The notes beneath the pieces were generated by a model that worked only from the letters and a program-made list of their open reading frames with translations, was not told the DNA's origin and did not search any database. DNA of 64,000 nt from Xylophilus ampelinus (GTDB lineage Bacteria > Pseudomonadota > Gammaproteobacteria > Burkholderiales > Burkholderiaceae_C): the NCBI RefSeq assembly GCF_003217575.1, contig NZ_QJTC01000012.1:1-64000 (forward strand). The letters run 5' to 3'. Below, one piece after another: positions 9,031 through 18,409 of the stretch (its first letter is position 1; each line of letters begins with the position of its first letter). Both the position numbers and the translations under genes were made by a program.

Positions 9031-9141
9031 AGCGGCTAACACAACCCAGCGAAGCGGTTCTGGCTAGGCGCCGCATCGCAGACAGTACGAGTAGTACGAC
9101 AAGGTGCGGCAACGACGCCAGAAGGGTTGTGTTAGCCGCTC
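9030..9141. repeat. Palindromic GAGCGG-ended element between flhD and flhC
   Basis: GAGCGGCTAACACAACCC at the left end is exactly complementary to GGGTTGTGTTAGCCGCTC at the right end, an 18-bp perfect terminal inverted repeat around an 76-bp core with further dyad symmetry (TTCTGGC...GCCAGAA). TTA lies on both sides (9027-9029 and 9142-9144), as a three-base target duplication would. The rest of the gap to 9284 holds a C-rich stretch with CCCCTCGAGGGG, another sequence I associate with Comamonadaceae spacers, and no gene. Confidence 0.75.
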
Positions 9142-9284
9142 TTAGTTCCCCCCAGGCTTCGCGCTTCGCGTCTTCGCCTGCCCCTCGAGGGGCGAAGCCG
9201 GCGGACCGGCTGAGCCGGATCCGCGGCTTCCCTGGTGACGGCACCGCCTCCCTCTTCTCAGTTCAGTTTTCAGGAATACCAGCC

Positions 9285-9836
9285 ATGACCGCAGTTGCAG
9301 CAGCACCCAAGAGCGTCCTGAACGAATCGCGCCAGATCGAGCGGGCGGCAATGCTCATCAAGATGGGTGCGCGGATGCAGGTGCTCGAGTCCGAGACCAC
9401 GCTGTCGTACGAGCGGCTGATCCGGCTGTACAAGGAGATCGCGGGCAAGTCGCCGTCGAAGGGCCAGCTGCCCTTCTCGACCGACTGGTTCCTGACCTGG
9501 CAGGAGAACATCCATTCGTCGCTGTTCCTCAACATCTACGAATACCTGAGCAAGGGCGCGTCGCTCGAGCCGGTGGATGCGCTGACCAAGGCCTACCGCC
9601 TCTACAACGAACAGGTGGACGCCGCCGGCATCGAGCCGCTGCTGTCCTTCACCCGGGCCTGGCGCCTGCTGAAGTTCGTCGATGCCTCGATGCTGGAGAT
9701 GACCACCTGCTCCAAGTGCACCGGCCGCTTCGTCACCGAGCCGTACGAGAACGCCCGCCACTTCGTCTGCGGCATGTGCAACCCGCCAGCCCGCGCCGGC
9801 AAGAGCAAGGCCGCCGGCGCCCTGATGCTGCACTGA
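9285..9836 (+). CDS. flhC: Flagellar transcriptional regulator FlhC
   Basis: A 183-residue partner of FlhD and the main DNA-contacting subunit of FlhD4C2. The zinc-binding cysteines are present as C142, C145, C162 and C165 (CSKC...CGMC), with the block FSTDWFLTWQENIHSSLF upstream, characteristic of FlhC. The ATG at 9285 gives the family N-terminus; the longer open frame to the left is only the palindromic element read through. It is probably still cotranscribed with flhD, but the inserted element could form a strong hairpin in the mRNA. Confidence 0.95.
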   Translation: MTAVAAAPKSVLNESRQIERAAMLIKMGARMQVLESETTLSYERLIRLYKEIAGKSPSKGQLPFSTDWFLTWQENIHSSLFLNIYEYLSKGASLEPVDALTKAYRLYNEQVDAAGIEPLLSFTRAWRLLKFVDASMLEMTTCSKCTGRFVTEPYENARHFVCGMCNPPARAGKSKAAGALMLH

Positions 9837-9906
9837 GCGCCCGGCAGGCGCCACCGGCGACCTTCGCCTACAGCGTGCCGCAATACCGGGCCACAGAATC
9901 GCCCGA

Positions 9907-11142
9907 ATGCAACAACCGCCGCCCTCCCCTCCCCCTGCCGACGGGCCGGACGCCGTGCCGGGCTCCCCCGTCGACGTCGTCACGCCGGCCCCCAACACCC
10001 GCCTGATCGAACTGCCGCCCGGCGCCGATCCCGACCAGCCGCGGGTGCTGCTGCAGATGCCGGTGGACGTGCGCAGCATCTCTTTGGTCGTGCTGGCGGT
10101 GCTGGCCAGCATCGTCGTGCTGCGCTGGGCCGGGGCCGTCTTCGTTCCCCTGCTGCTGGCGCTGATGCTCACCTATGCGCTGGCACCGGTGGTCGAGTGG
10201 TTTTGGCGCCGGCAGGTGCCGCGGGTGCTGACCACCACCGTGCTGCTGCTGACGATCGTCGGCTCGATCGGCTCCACCGCGTACTGGCTGAGCGACGACG
10301 CGGCCGAGCTGTTCAACGACCTGCCGGTGGCCGCCAGGAAGGTGCGCGACACCTTGCGCGCCCACAGCCAGCACGGCCCCGGCGTACTCGACACGGTGCA
10401 GAACGCCGCCACCCAGATCGAGCAGGCCACCCGAAGCCAGGCTGCGCCGCTGTCGGCCCGCGGCGTGACCAGGGTGCTGATCGAGCGACCGCCCTTCAAC
10501 ATCCGCGACTATCTGTGGAGCGGCACCGTCGGCCTGATGGGCTTCGCCGGGCAGATGATGGTGGTGCTGTTCCTGACCTTCTTCGCCTTGTGCGCCGGCG
10601 ACACCTTCCGCCGCAAGCTGGTGAAGATCACCGGGCCCAGCCTGTCGCGCAAGAAGATCACGGTGCAGCTGCTCGACGAGATCACCGGCCAGATCGAACG
10701 CTACCTGCTGGTGCAGCTGCTGATGAGCCTGGTGGTAGGCGTGGCGACCTGGCTGGTGTACTGGGCGCTCGGCATCGAGTATTCGGCGGTCTGGGGCGTG
10801 GTGGCCGGGTTGCTCAACTTCGTGCCTTATATCGGCTCGCTGGCGGTGACCGGCGGCTCGGCGCTGGTGGCGTTCCTGCAGTTCGGCACGGTCGACATGG
10901 CGCTGGTCGCCGGCGGCGCGTCGCTGGCGATCCACACGATCAGCGGCAACCTGGTGACGCCGTGGCTCACCAGCCGGGCCAGCAGCATGAACCCGGTGGT
11001 GGTTTTCGCCAGCGTGCTGGCCTGGGGCTGGCTCTGGGGCATCTGGGGCCTGCTGCTGGGCATGCCGATCATGATGGTCATCAAGGCCGTTTGCGACCGG
11101 GTGGAAGACTTGAAACCGATCGGCGAACTGATGGGCAAATAG
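9907..11142 (+). CDS. AI-2E family transporter (PerM/TqsA-like membrane protein)
   Basis: A 411-residue inner-membrane protein. After a Pro-rich cytoplasmic head of about 50 residues there are two N-terminal helices (SLVVLAVLASIVVLRWAGAV, VPLLLALMLTYALAPVVEW), a third at about 100-120, a soluble segment of about 100 residues, and a C-terminal group of four or five helices with the family block VVAGLLNFVPYIGS and the final GLLLGMPIMMVIKAV. The family includes TqsA (autoinducer-2 export) and many proteins with other or unknown roles, so the name is only a family label. No operon partner is evident. Confidence 0.88.
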   Translation: MQQPPPSPPPADGPDAVPGSPVDVVTPAPNTRLIELPPGADPDQPRVLLQMPVDVRSISLVVLAVLASIVVLRWAGAVFVPLLLALMLTYALAPVVEWFWRRQVPRVLTTTVLLLTIVGSIGSTAYWLSDDAAELFNDLPVAARKVRDTLRAHSQHGPGVLDTVQNAATQIEQATRSQAAPLSARGVTRVLIERPPFNIRDYLWSGTVGLMGFAGQMMVVLFLTFFALCAGDTFRRKLVKITGPSLSRKKITVQLLDEITGQIERYLLVQLLMSLVVGVATWLVYWALGIEYSAVWGVVAGLLNFVPYIGSLAVTGGSALVAFLQFGTVDMALVAGGASLAIHTISGNLVTPWLTSRASSMNPVVVFASVLAWGWLWGIWGLLLGMPIMMVIKAVCDRVEDLKPIGELMGK

Positions 11143-11230
11143 GCCTCGTCTTGCTCGTGACAAATCCGAATCCAGGCAGCCCAGCAGTGCGCCGATGCTT
11201 ACGCGATACCAACGCAAACTCTTACGCCTC

Positions 11231-12031
11231 TCAGGGAGTGTCAGCGGCGAAACCATCCCCCAGCAAGCGCCGCAGCGTCTGCCGCAGCGGCGTTTCCTCC
11301 GGCGCATCGGCCTCGCCGGTGATGCCGTGCCGGGCCCGGCTGCGCGCCTCGGCGGTCCGCATGTCGATCTCGCGCAGCACCTGGCCCTGGTCGAACACGA
11401 AGGCGACGTCGGCCAGGGCCAGTACGTCCTCGACGTCGTGGGTGATCATCAGCACCGGTATGCCCCAGCGGGCCTGGACCTGCTTCAGCTCCTGGCGCAG
11501 CGCGGCGCGCAGCGCGGGGTGCAGGGCGGCGAAGGGTTCGTCGAGCAGCAGGACGCGGGGTGCGCAGGCCAGCGCGCGGGCCAGGGCGACGCGCTGTTGC
11601 TGGCCGCCGGAGAGTGCCCGCGGCCGGCTGTCGGCGAGCGGGGCCAGGCCGAAGCTGTCGAGCAGCGCCTGCACCCGCGCGGCCTCGTCGGGCGACAGGC
11701 GTCGCTTGCGCCAGCTGCGCAGGCCGAAGGCGACGTTGTCGCGCACCGAGAGGTGCGGGAACAGCGCGTAGTTCTGGAACAGGAAGCCGACCTCCCGCGC
11801 CGGCGCCGGCAGGTCGATGCGGGCCGCCGCGTCGAACAGGGTGCGGCCGTCGATCCGCACATGGCCGGCGTCGGGCTTCAACAGGCCGGCGATGGCCTGC
11901 AGGGTGAGCGACTTGCCGACGCCCGAGGGGCCGTACAGCGCGGCGAACGGCGCGTCGGTGGCGAAGCGCGCCGCCAGCGCGAAGCGCCGCTTGCCGTCGA
12001 CCACCGACAGCTGCAGGTCGACGTCGATCAC
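11231..12031 (-). CDS. modC: Molybdate ABC transporter ATP-binding protein, short form
   Basis: A 266-residue ABC ATPase: Walker A GPSGVGKS at 34-41, Q-loop in FLFQNYALFPHLSV, signature LSGGQQQR, Walker B VLLLDEP and switch His in ITHDVED. It would drive molybdate import with ModA and ModB, encoded directly upstream on the same strand. E. coli ModC is about 350 residues with a C-terminal TOBE domain that binds molybdate; here the protein ends soon after the ATPase, so that regulatory domain is missing. This short form is seen in other Burkholderiales ModC proteins as far as I recall. Confidence 0.88.
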   Translation of the reverse strand: MIDVDLQLSVVDGKRRFALAARFATDAPFAALYGPSGVGKSLTLQAIAGLLKPDAGHVRIDGRTLFDAAARIDLPAPAREVGFLFQNYALFPHLSVRDNVAFGLRSWRKRRLSPDEAARVQALLDSFGLAPLADSRPRALSGGQQQRVALARALACAPRVLLLDEPFAALHPALRAALRQELKQVQARWGIPVLMITHDVEDVLALADVAFVFDQGQVLREIDMRTAEARSRARHGITGEADAPEETPLRQTLRRLLGDGFAADTP

Positions 12032-12094
12032 GGTGTGCGGCGCCCGTTTTGCATCACCGGCACACCCTGTGCATCGCCCTGCGCGCAGGGCCGC

Positions 12095-12844
12095 TCACGG
12101 CTTGCCGAAGCCGTAGCGCGCCAGGATCTGCTGCCCGGCGTCGGAGCCCAGGAAGGCGATGAAGTTTTTCGCCAGCGCCTTCTGCTGGCTGTCGGCCACC
12201 ACCGCCACCGGGTAGCTGACGGGCGTGTGGCCGGTAGGCGTCAGCACGACCTTGACCTTGTCGCCGGCGATCGCGGCATCGGTGCGGTAGACGAAGCCGG
12301 CCTCGGCCTCGCCGCGGCCTACGTAGTCGAGCACCTGGCGCACGCTGTCGGCCTGCACGAACTTCGGCTCCAGTACCGTCCAGAGCTTGGCGGCCTCCAG
12401 CACCTGCCGGGTGTAGCGACCGACCGGCACGGTGGCGGTCTTGCCGACGGCGATCCTGCGGACGGCCGGGCCGGTGAGGTCCTGCAGGGTCTTGACGCCG
12501 GCACCGTCCTGCGCCGGCTCGATCAGCACCAGGCTGTTGGTGACGAAGTTGGCGCGGGTGGCCGGATCGACCAGCTTCTGCGTGGCGCCGCGGTCCATCG
12601 TTTCCTGGTCGGCGCTGGCGAACACGTCGACCGGCGCGCCCTGGGCGATCTGCTGCAGCAGCGTGCCCGAGGCGGCGAAGTTGGTGCGCACGTTGGCGCC
12701 GGGGTGCGCGGCCTCGAAGCGCGGCGCCAGCTCCTTGAAGGCGTCGGTCAGGCTGGCGGCGGCCGACACCGTGAGTTGCTGCGAAGCGGCGGTCAAGGGC
12801 AGCGCGAGCGCCAAAACGAAGGAGGCGAGACGGGTGGCAGGCAT
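12095..12844 (-). CDS. modA: Molybdate ABC transporter periplasmic binding protein
   Basis: A 249-residue periplasmic receptor. The signal peptide is MPATRLASFVLALALPLTAAS, followed by the ModA start LTVSAAASLTDAFKELAPRFEA. Family blocks include NFAASGTLLQQIAQGAPVDVFASAD, GRYTRQVLEA and GRGEAEAGFVY. The Ser of AAASL and of ASGTL are the usual oxyanion contacts. It delivers molybdate (or tungstate) to ModB/ModC. It lies nine bases after modB and 63 bases before modC, so the order is modB-modA-modC rather than the enterobacterial modABC. Confidence 0.93.
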   Translation of the reverse strand: MPATRLASFVLALALPLTAASQQLTVSAAASLTDAFKELAPRFEAAHPGANVRTNFAASGTLLQQIAQGAPVDVFASADQETMDRGATQKLVDPATRANFVTNSLVLIEPAQDGAGVKTLQDLTGPAVRRIAVGKTATVPVGRYTRQVLEAAKLWTVLEPKFVQADSVRQVLDYVGRGEAEAGFVYRTDAAIAGDKVKVVLTPTGHTPVSYPVAVVADSQQKALAKNFIAFLGSDAGQQILARYGFGKP

Positions 12845-12853
12845 GACGATTTC

Positions 12854-13543
12854 CTATCGACGGAGGGAGAAGAAGCGGCTGGACAGCACCAGCACCGCGA
12901 TCGAGAGCACCGAGGTGACGACGACCAGCACCAGCGCCCTGTCGTCGTGGCCGGCCTGCACCGCGTCGTAGATCGCCATCGACAGCGTCTGGGTCTGCTG
13001 CGGGATCGAGCCGACCACCATCAGGGACGCGCCGAACTCGCCCATCGCCCGGGCGAAGGCCAGCAGCGCGCCCGCCAGGATGCCCGGCCAGGCCAGCGGC
13101 AATGTGATGCGCAGGAACACCGACCAGCGCGACTGGCCGAGCGTGCTGGCCGCGGCTTCCAGGGCGCGGTCGACGCCCGAGAACGCGGCGCCGGCCGACT
13201 TCAGCACCAAAGGCAGCGCCACCACGGCCGAGGCCACCACCGCGCCGTGCCAGCTGAAGATGATGGTGTAGTCGAGGTGCTCCCGCAGCCAGCGGCCCGG
13301 CGGGCTGCGCCGGCCGGCCGCCACCAGGATCGCGTAGCCGATCACGGTGGGCGGCAGCACCAGCGGCAGCATGAAGACCGATTCGAGCACCTGGCTGCCG
13401 AAGAACCGTTTGCGGGCGAACAGCCAGCCCAGCGCGACGCCGGCCACCAGGGCCAACAGCGTGGCCAGCCCCGCCACCTTGAGCGAAAGGGCCAGCGGGA
13501 ACCAGTCCATGGACAGCAGCAGCGGGGGTATCGTCGTATCCAT
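12854..13543 (-). CDS. modB: Molybdate ABC transporter permease
   Basis: A 229-residue inner-membrane permease with five or six helices, starting LALSLKVAGLATLLALVAGVALGWLFA and including the cytoplasmic coupling loop EAAASTLGQSRWSVFLRITLPLAWPGI, the ABC-permease EAA motif. MLPLVLPPTVIGYAIL is typical of ModB. First gene of the modB-modA-modC run; its start at 13543 gives the normal family length. The regulator modE lies upstream on the same strand, with a 203-bp gap that contains a dispersed repeat. Confidence 0.93.
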   Translation of the reverse strand: MDTTIPPLLLSMDWFPLALSLKVAGLATLLALVAGVALGWLFARKRFFGSQVLESVFMLPLVLPPTVIGYAILVAAGRRSPPGRWLREHLDYTIIFSWHGAVVASAVVALPLVLKSAGAAFSGVDRALEAAASTLGQSRWSVFLRITLPLAWPGILAGALLAFARAMGEFGASLMVVGSIPQQTQTLSMAIYDAVQAGHDDRALVLVVVTSVLSIAVLVLSSRFFSLRR

Positions 13544-13630
13544 GCGGGTATGACGGATTGTGGCACAGAGGCTTCGCTGGACGACCGGGTAGGTGCATAC
13601 GACCCTCGCAGGCAGTTTCGACTGCCGAAT

Positions 13631-13684
13631 CGTGCTCCAGCCGGCGAACGGCGCCGACCACTAGCTATCGATAATGTAGCAAAA
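13631..13684 (-). repeat. Dispersed double-hairpin repeat, copy C
   Basis: Read on the minus strand: TTGCTACATTATCGATAGCT, then GTCGGCG and CGCCGGC, which pair with one G-T wobble, then TGGAGCAC. It lies between modE and modB, so it is probably within the leader of the mod operon. Confidence 0.75.
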
Positions 13685-13746
13685 GCACTTCCGGGCGCGG
13701 CATGCGGCGGGGACGTCGTCCCCCGGGTGCCGCTATCGCGAGCCGC

Positions 13747-14094
13747 TCAGGGCGCCAGCATCCCGGTCAGCGCGTCGATGTCGGCCGCGGCCGCGGTGCG
13801 TGCAGCCGCCTCGATCGCCCGATAGTGCCGCACCACCGCCTCGCCCACGGCGGTGAGCGAGGTGCCGCCGCCGTGCGCGCCGCCGGCGGCGGTCTGCACC
13901 GCGGGCGTGCTGAGCGCCCGGTTGGTCTCGTCGACCAGCAGCCAGGCGCGGCGGTACGACATGCCCATCTGCCGCGCAGCGGCCGAGATGGAGCCGGTCT
14001 GCGCGATCGTCTCCAGCAGGGCGACCTTGCCGGGGCCGATCGCGATGCTGTCGTCGCGGTAGATCCTCAGCCGGAACTGCGCCTTGGGTGTCAT
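13747..14094 (-). CDS. modE: ModE-type winged-helix regulator, DNA-binding domain only
   Basis: A 115-residue winged helix-turn-helix protein matching the N-terminal half of ModE: GPGKVALLETIAQTGSISAAARQMGMSYRRAWLLVDETNRAL, with the helix-turn-helix in SISAAARQMGMSYRRAW. E. coli ModE is about 262 residues with two C-terminal Mop/TOBE domains that sense molybdate; these are absent. It is likely a regulator of the adjacent mod genes (inference from position), but how it senses molybdate is unclear. The C-terminal 30 residues are Ala-rich helix. Confidence 0.82.
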   Translation of the reverse strand: MTPKAQFRLRIYRDDSIAIGPGKVALLETIAQTGSISAAARQMGMSYRRAWLLVDETNRALSTPAVQTAAGGAHGGGTSLTAVGEAVVRHYRAIEAAARTAAAADIDALTGMLAP

Positions 14095-14104
14095 GCCGCC
14101 CGCG

Positions 14105-14392
14105 TCATTCTTCGCCCAGCACCTCGCGGATGGCCTCGGCGGTGTTCTCCGCGTGCTGGGCCACCTGGTCGACGTTGCGGCCGATGACCTCCAGCGCGTA
14201 GGTTCCCGAGACGATGCCCCGGTACCAGACCTCGGCCGCCAGCACGTCGGGCGCCATGCCTTCCACCGCCCCCACCAGGCAGTCGATCACCGACTGCAGG
14301 CCGGCGTCCGCATACAGCTCTTCGGATTCGAAGCTCACCCGGTACTCGTAGAAACCGGCGCGGCTGCCCTCCACCTCGATACGCACAATCAT
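14105..14392 (-). CDS. Small conserved hypothetical protein
   Basis: A 95-residue acidic cytoplasmic protein of unknown function. The ATG at 14392 was chosen because AAGGAGG lies eight bases before it; upstream in-frame codons encode unrelated low-complexity sequence. It begins MIVRIEVEGSRAGFYEYRVS and ends with a helical segment rich in Asn, Ala and Glu (GRNVDQVAQHAENTAEAIREVL). No signal peptide, membrane segment or known motif is recognised. It ends 10 bases from the modE start on the same strand, so it may be cotranscribed with modE. Confidence 0.7.
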   Translation of the reverse strand: MIVRIEVEGSRAGFYEYRVSFESEELYADAGLQSVIDCLVGAVEGMAPDVLAAEVWYRGIVSGTYALEVIGRNVDQVAQHAENTAEAIREVLGEE

Positions 14393-14705
14393 CGTGCCCT
14401 CCTTCATGCTGGGGCACCGATTGTGAACGGCACCGGCCGCGCCCGCCGCGCTCGGCTCGGGCATCGACGGGCAGTTGGCTCGAGAAGCAACCGCCGCCGA
14501 GCGGGAAAGGGATACCGCAGAACGTCTGACCGCACGACAACACAAGACGGCGATCATGCTGCTGCGAAAGGTTTACGCCGGCCAAGAGTGTGCTGCCGGG
14601 GCGGCCCGACATCGGCCGGTGAATAAAAAATTCGCTTTTATGGCCAAGAAGAGGAATAAACATGCTTTAAATTCGAGCATCTCAACTTAATGGATCAATT
14701 TTCCC
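14393..14705. other. Intergenic region upstream of the expansin gene
   Basis: 313 bp without a convincing gene. The last 80 bases are clearly more AT-rich than the surroundings and presumably carry the expansin promoter. A small dyad ATGCT...AGCAT lies at 14662-14680. No strong ribosome binding site precedes the ATG at 14706. Confidence 0.35.
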
Positions 14706-15821
<1,116 letters not shown>

Positions 15822-15827
15822 CGCGGG

Positions 15828-17075
15828 TCAGGCCGCGGTCGCACAAGAGAGGGGTGCGATCGCCGCATCCAGCAGCTCGACCCAGTGCCGCACCGGCACC
15901 GCGCTGCCACTCTGCAGATGGGTGATGCAGCCGATGTTGGCCGAGACGATGGTGGTCGGCTGCAGCGCATTCAGGTGGCCTAGCTTGCGGTCGCGCAGCG
16001 GATAGGCCAGGCCCGGCTGCAACACCGAATAGGTACCGGCCGAGCCGCAGCACAGGTGCGATTCGCTGGCCGCCATCCGGATGTCGAAGCCTAGCGCGCG
16101 CAGGTTCACTTCGACCCCGCCGCGCAGCTTCTGGCCGTGCTGCAAGGTGCACGGCGGGTGGTAAGCGACAACGCCCACGGGCGGTGTGACGCGGGATTTC
16201 AACGCCGTAACCAGCTCGGGCAACAGCTCGCTCAGGTCGCGTGTCAAGTCGCTGATACGGCGGGACTTGGCGGAGTAGACCGGGTCGTCGCGCAGGATGT
16301 GGCCGTACTCGCGCACCGTGGCGCCGCAGCCCGACGCGTTCATCACGATCGCCTCTGCCTCGCCGCGCTCCACGATCGGCCACCAGGCATCGACGTTGGC
16401 ACGCATCTGCGCCTTGCCGCCGTCCTGGTCGTTGAGGTGGAATTTCACCGCGCCGCAGCAGCCCGCCGGGGGCGCCACCACCGCCTGAATCCCGGCCGCG
16501 TCCAGCACCCTTGCCGTGGCGCTGTCGATATTGGGCATCATCGACGGTTGCACGCAACCCGCCAGCACCAGCACCTTGCGCGCATGGCTGCGGGTAGGCC
16601 AGGTACCTGATGGCTGACGCGCGGGCACCTTGGTTTTGAGCATGCCGGGCAGCAGACCGCGCACCGCCTGGCCCAGCTTCATCGCCGGGCCGAAAAGCGG
16701 CGACGGCAGCGTCTCCTTCAGCATCCACCGAACGGCCGCCTCCCCGGCCGGCCGCGGCACCTTGCTGTCGACTACCTTACGGCCGATGTCTACCAGATGG
16801 CCGTACTGCACGCCGCTGGGGCAGGTGGTCTCGCAGTTGCGGCAGGTCAGACAGCGGTCGAGGTGCAGCTGGGTGCTGCGGGTCGGCGCATGGCCTTCGA
16901 GCACCTGCTTGATCAGGTAGATGCGGCCGCGCGGGCCGTCCAGCTCGTCGCCCAGCAGCTGGTAGGTCGGGCAGGTGGCGGTGCAGAAACCGCAGTGCAC
17001 GCACTTGCGCAGGATGGCCTCGGCCTCCATACCGTCGGCGGTGCCCTGGAATTCGGGGGCGAGTTCGGTTTGCAT
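15828..17075 (-). CDS. glcF: Glycolate oxidase iron-sulfur subunit
   Basis: A 415-residue subunit that passes electrons from glycolate to the membrane quinone pool. Two 4Fe-4S motifs are present: CVHCGFCTATCPTY near residues 23-35 and CLTCRNCETTCPSG near 74-86. Two Cys-rich CCG domains follow, with APPAGCCGAVKFHLN and SHLCCGSAGTYS. The ATG at 17075 starts at MQTELAPEF, the family N-terminus, and lies 31 bases after the glcE stop, in the order glcD-glcE-glcF. The length fits GlcF (about 410). Confidence 0.95.
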   Translation of the reverse strand: MQTELAPEFQGTADGMEAEAILRKCVHCGFCTATCPTYQLLGDELDGPRGRIYLIKQVLEGHAPTRSTQLHLDRCLTCRNCETTCPSGVQYGHLVDIGRKVVDSKVPRPAGEAAVRWMLKETLPSPLFGPAMKLGQAVRGLLPGMLKTKVPARQPSGTWPTRSHARKVLVLAGCVQPSMMPNIDSATARVLDAAGIQAVVAPPAGCCGAVKFHLNDQDGGKAQMRANVDAWWPIVERGEAEAIVMNASGCGATVREYGHILRDDPVYSAKSRRISDLTRDLSELLPELVTALKSRVTPPVGVVAYHPPCTLQHGQKLRGGVEVNLRALGFDIRMAASESHLCCGSAGTYSVLQPGLAYPLRDRKLGHLNALQPTTIVSANIGCITHLQSGSAVPVRHWVELLDAAIAPLSCATAA

Positions 17076-17106
17076 GGGATGCTGTGGCGGCAGTTGCGCT
17101 GGAGGT

Positions 17107-18249
17107 CTATCGTGTCGCGGTCCCGTCGTCGGGCGCGCGTTCGGGCCAACTACCCGCCGGAGCGGAGCGCGCCGGCCGGTTGAAGATACCAGCCGGATCG
17201 AACTCTCTCTGCAACGCACGCTGGATGCGCTCCAGCACCGGCGAGACGGCGTCGAACCGCGGCGAGTGCGCCGATACGGCAGACGCGCGAAACAGCGTCG
17301 CATGGCCGCCCGCGGCACGGGCCACGGCCCGCATCCGCGCCGCCGTTCCGGGCGCTGCACGGTACCAGCGCTGGCCGCCGTGCCACTCGACGAGCGGCGT
17401 CGGGTCGAGCCCCAGGGCCGGCGCGGTCTGCGCGACGGACAGGCGCCACAGATCAGAAGGTTCCGCACCGCCGTCGAACCAGGCGAGTCGCTGGTGCCTC
17501 AGGGCGTTCCATATATCGGACGCGGCCGTGACCCGCTCGCCTCCAAGCTGGGTACATGCTGCCTCGACCGCCGCCACTGCGCCCCGCAGACGGAGGTACA
17601 ACACGCCCCCGCCGTACTCCTGCGTCCACGCACTGGCATTGAGCGGCAACGGGCGCCCGCCCCAGCCGTGCAGCAGCGCGAGCGCCTCGGTCTGGCTACA
17701 GCCGAAACGCAGCGTGGTTTCGGCCGGCATGGTGGGCAGCACCTTCAAACTGACCTCGGCGATCAGGCCCAGCGTGCCCATCGAGCCGGCCAGCACGCGC
17801 GACACGTCGTAGCCCGCCACGTTCTTCATCACCTGGCCGCCGAAGGTCAGCACCTCGCCGCGGCCGTTGACCAGCGTGGCACCGAGCACGTAATCGCGCA
17901 CCGATCCCAGATTGGCGCGGGCGGGGCCGGCCAGCCCGGCCGCCACCATGCCGCCGACGGTTCCGCCGGCAGCGAAGTGCGGCGGCTCGAAGGGCAGGCA
18001 CTGGCCTTTCTCTGCGAGCGTGGCTTCCAGTTCGGCCAGGGACGTGCCGGCGCGCACAGTGACGAACAGCTCGCTCGGCTCATAGCTGGTGATGCCCGAA
18101 AGCGCGTGCGTATCCAGAATTTCGCCGTCGACCGCTCCGCCGTAGAAATCCTTGGTGCCACCGCCGCTGAGACGCAGCGGCGTGCCGTGGGCAGCCGCCG
18201 CACGGATGCGGTCGACCATCCTGTCGAGCGTGGGGCAGGCCGAAACCAT
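17107..18249 (-). CDS. glcE: Glycolate oxidase FAD-binding subunit
   Basis: A 380-residue FAD-binding protein (FAD_binding_4 fold) with LRLSGGGTKDFYGG, PPHFAAGGTVGGMVAAGLAGPARANLGSVRDYVLG and MKNVAGYDVSRVLAGSMGTLG, characteristic of GlcE. It forms the glycolate dehydrogenase with GlcD and GlcF, giving glyoxylate. The ATG at 18249 was chosen; an upstream in-frame ATG at 18276 lies inside a palindromic repeat. That repeat separates it from glcD, so its ribosome binding site is close to the repeat end. Confidence 0.93.
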   Translation of the reverse strand: MVSACPTLDRMVDRIRAAAAHGTPLRLSGGGTKDFYGGAVDGEILDTHALSGITSYEPSELFVTVRAGTSLAELEATLAEKGQCLPFEPPHFAAGGTVGGMVAAGLAGPARANLGSVRDYVLGATLVNGRGEVLTFGGQVMKNVAGYDVSRVLAGSMGTLGLIAEVSLKVLPTMPAETTLRFGCSQTEALALLHGWGGRPLPLNASAWTQEYGGGVLYLRLRGAVAAVEAACTQLGGERVTAASDIWNALRHQRLAWFDGGAEPSDLWRLSVAQTAPALGLDPTPLVEWHGGQRWYRAAPGTAARMRAVARAAGGHATLFRASAVSAHSPRFDAVSPVLERIQRALQREFDPAGIFNRPARSAPAGSWPERAPDDGTATR

Positions 18250-18261
18250 GTGCCTGTCCTG

Positions 18262-18409
18262 GAACGTGTTATGCACCGCGACGTGCCCGCGAAAGCCGGG
18301 GAGAGGCCCGGCGGCAAGGCGCAGGACGCGTCCCGATACGGATGCCTCTCCCCGACTTTGCCGAAGGGTGGGTCCCGCAGGCGAATACGTCGAAATGCAT
18401 AAGACGTTC
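18262..18409. repeat. Palindromic GAGCGTG-ended element, shorter copy
   Basis: The ends are degenerate inverted copies: GAACGTGTTATGCAC at the left and ATGCATAAGACGTTC at the right. The left 65 bp, with CGCGAAAGCCGG and GAGAGGCCCGGCGGC, match the element at 4951. It fills the glcD-glcE gap, and its right edge contributes the first base of the plus-strand CTA that is the glcD stop (TAG on the minus strand). Confidence 0.7.

Noticed and set aside
18250..18276. Longer glcE start at 18276
   Set aside because: The codons come from the end of the palindromic element; the family sequence starts after 18249.
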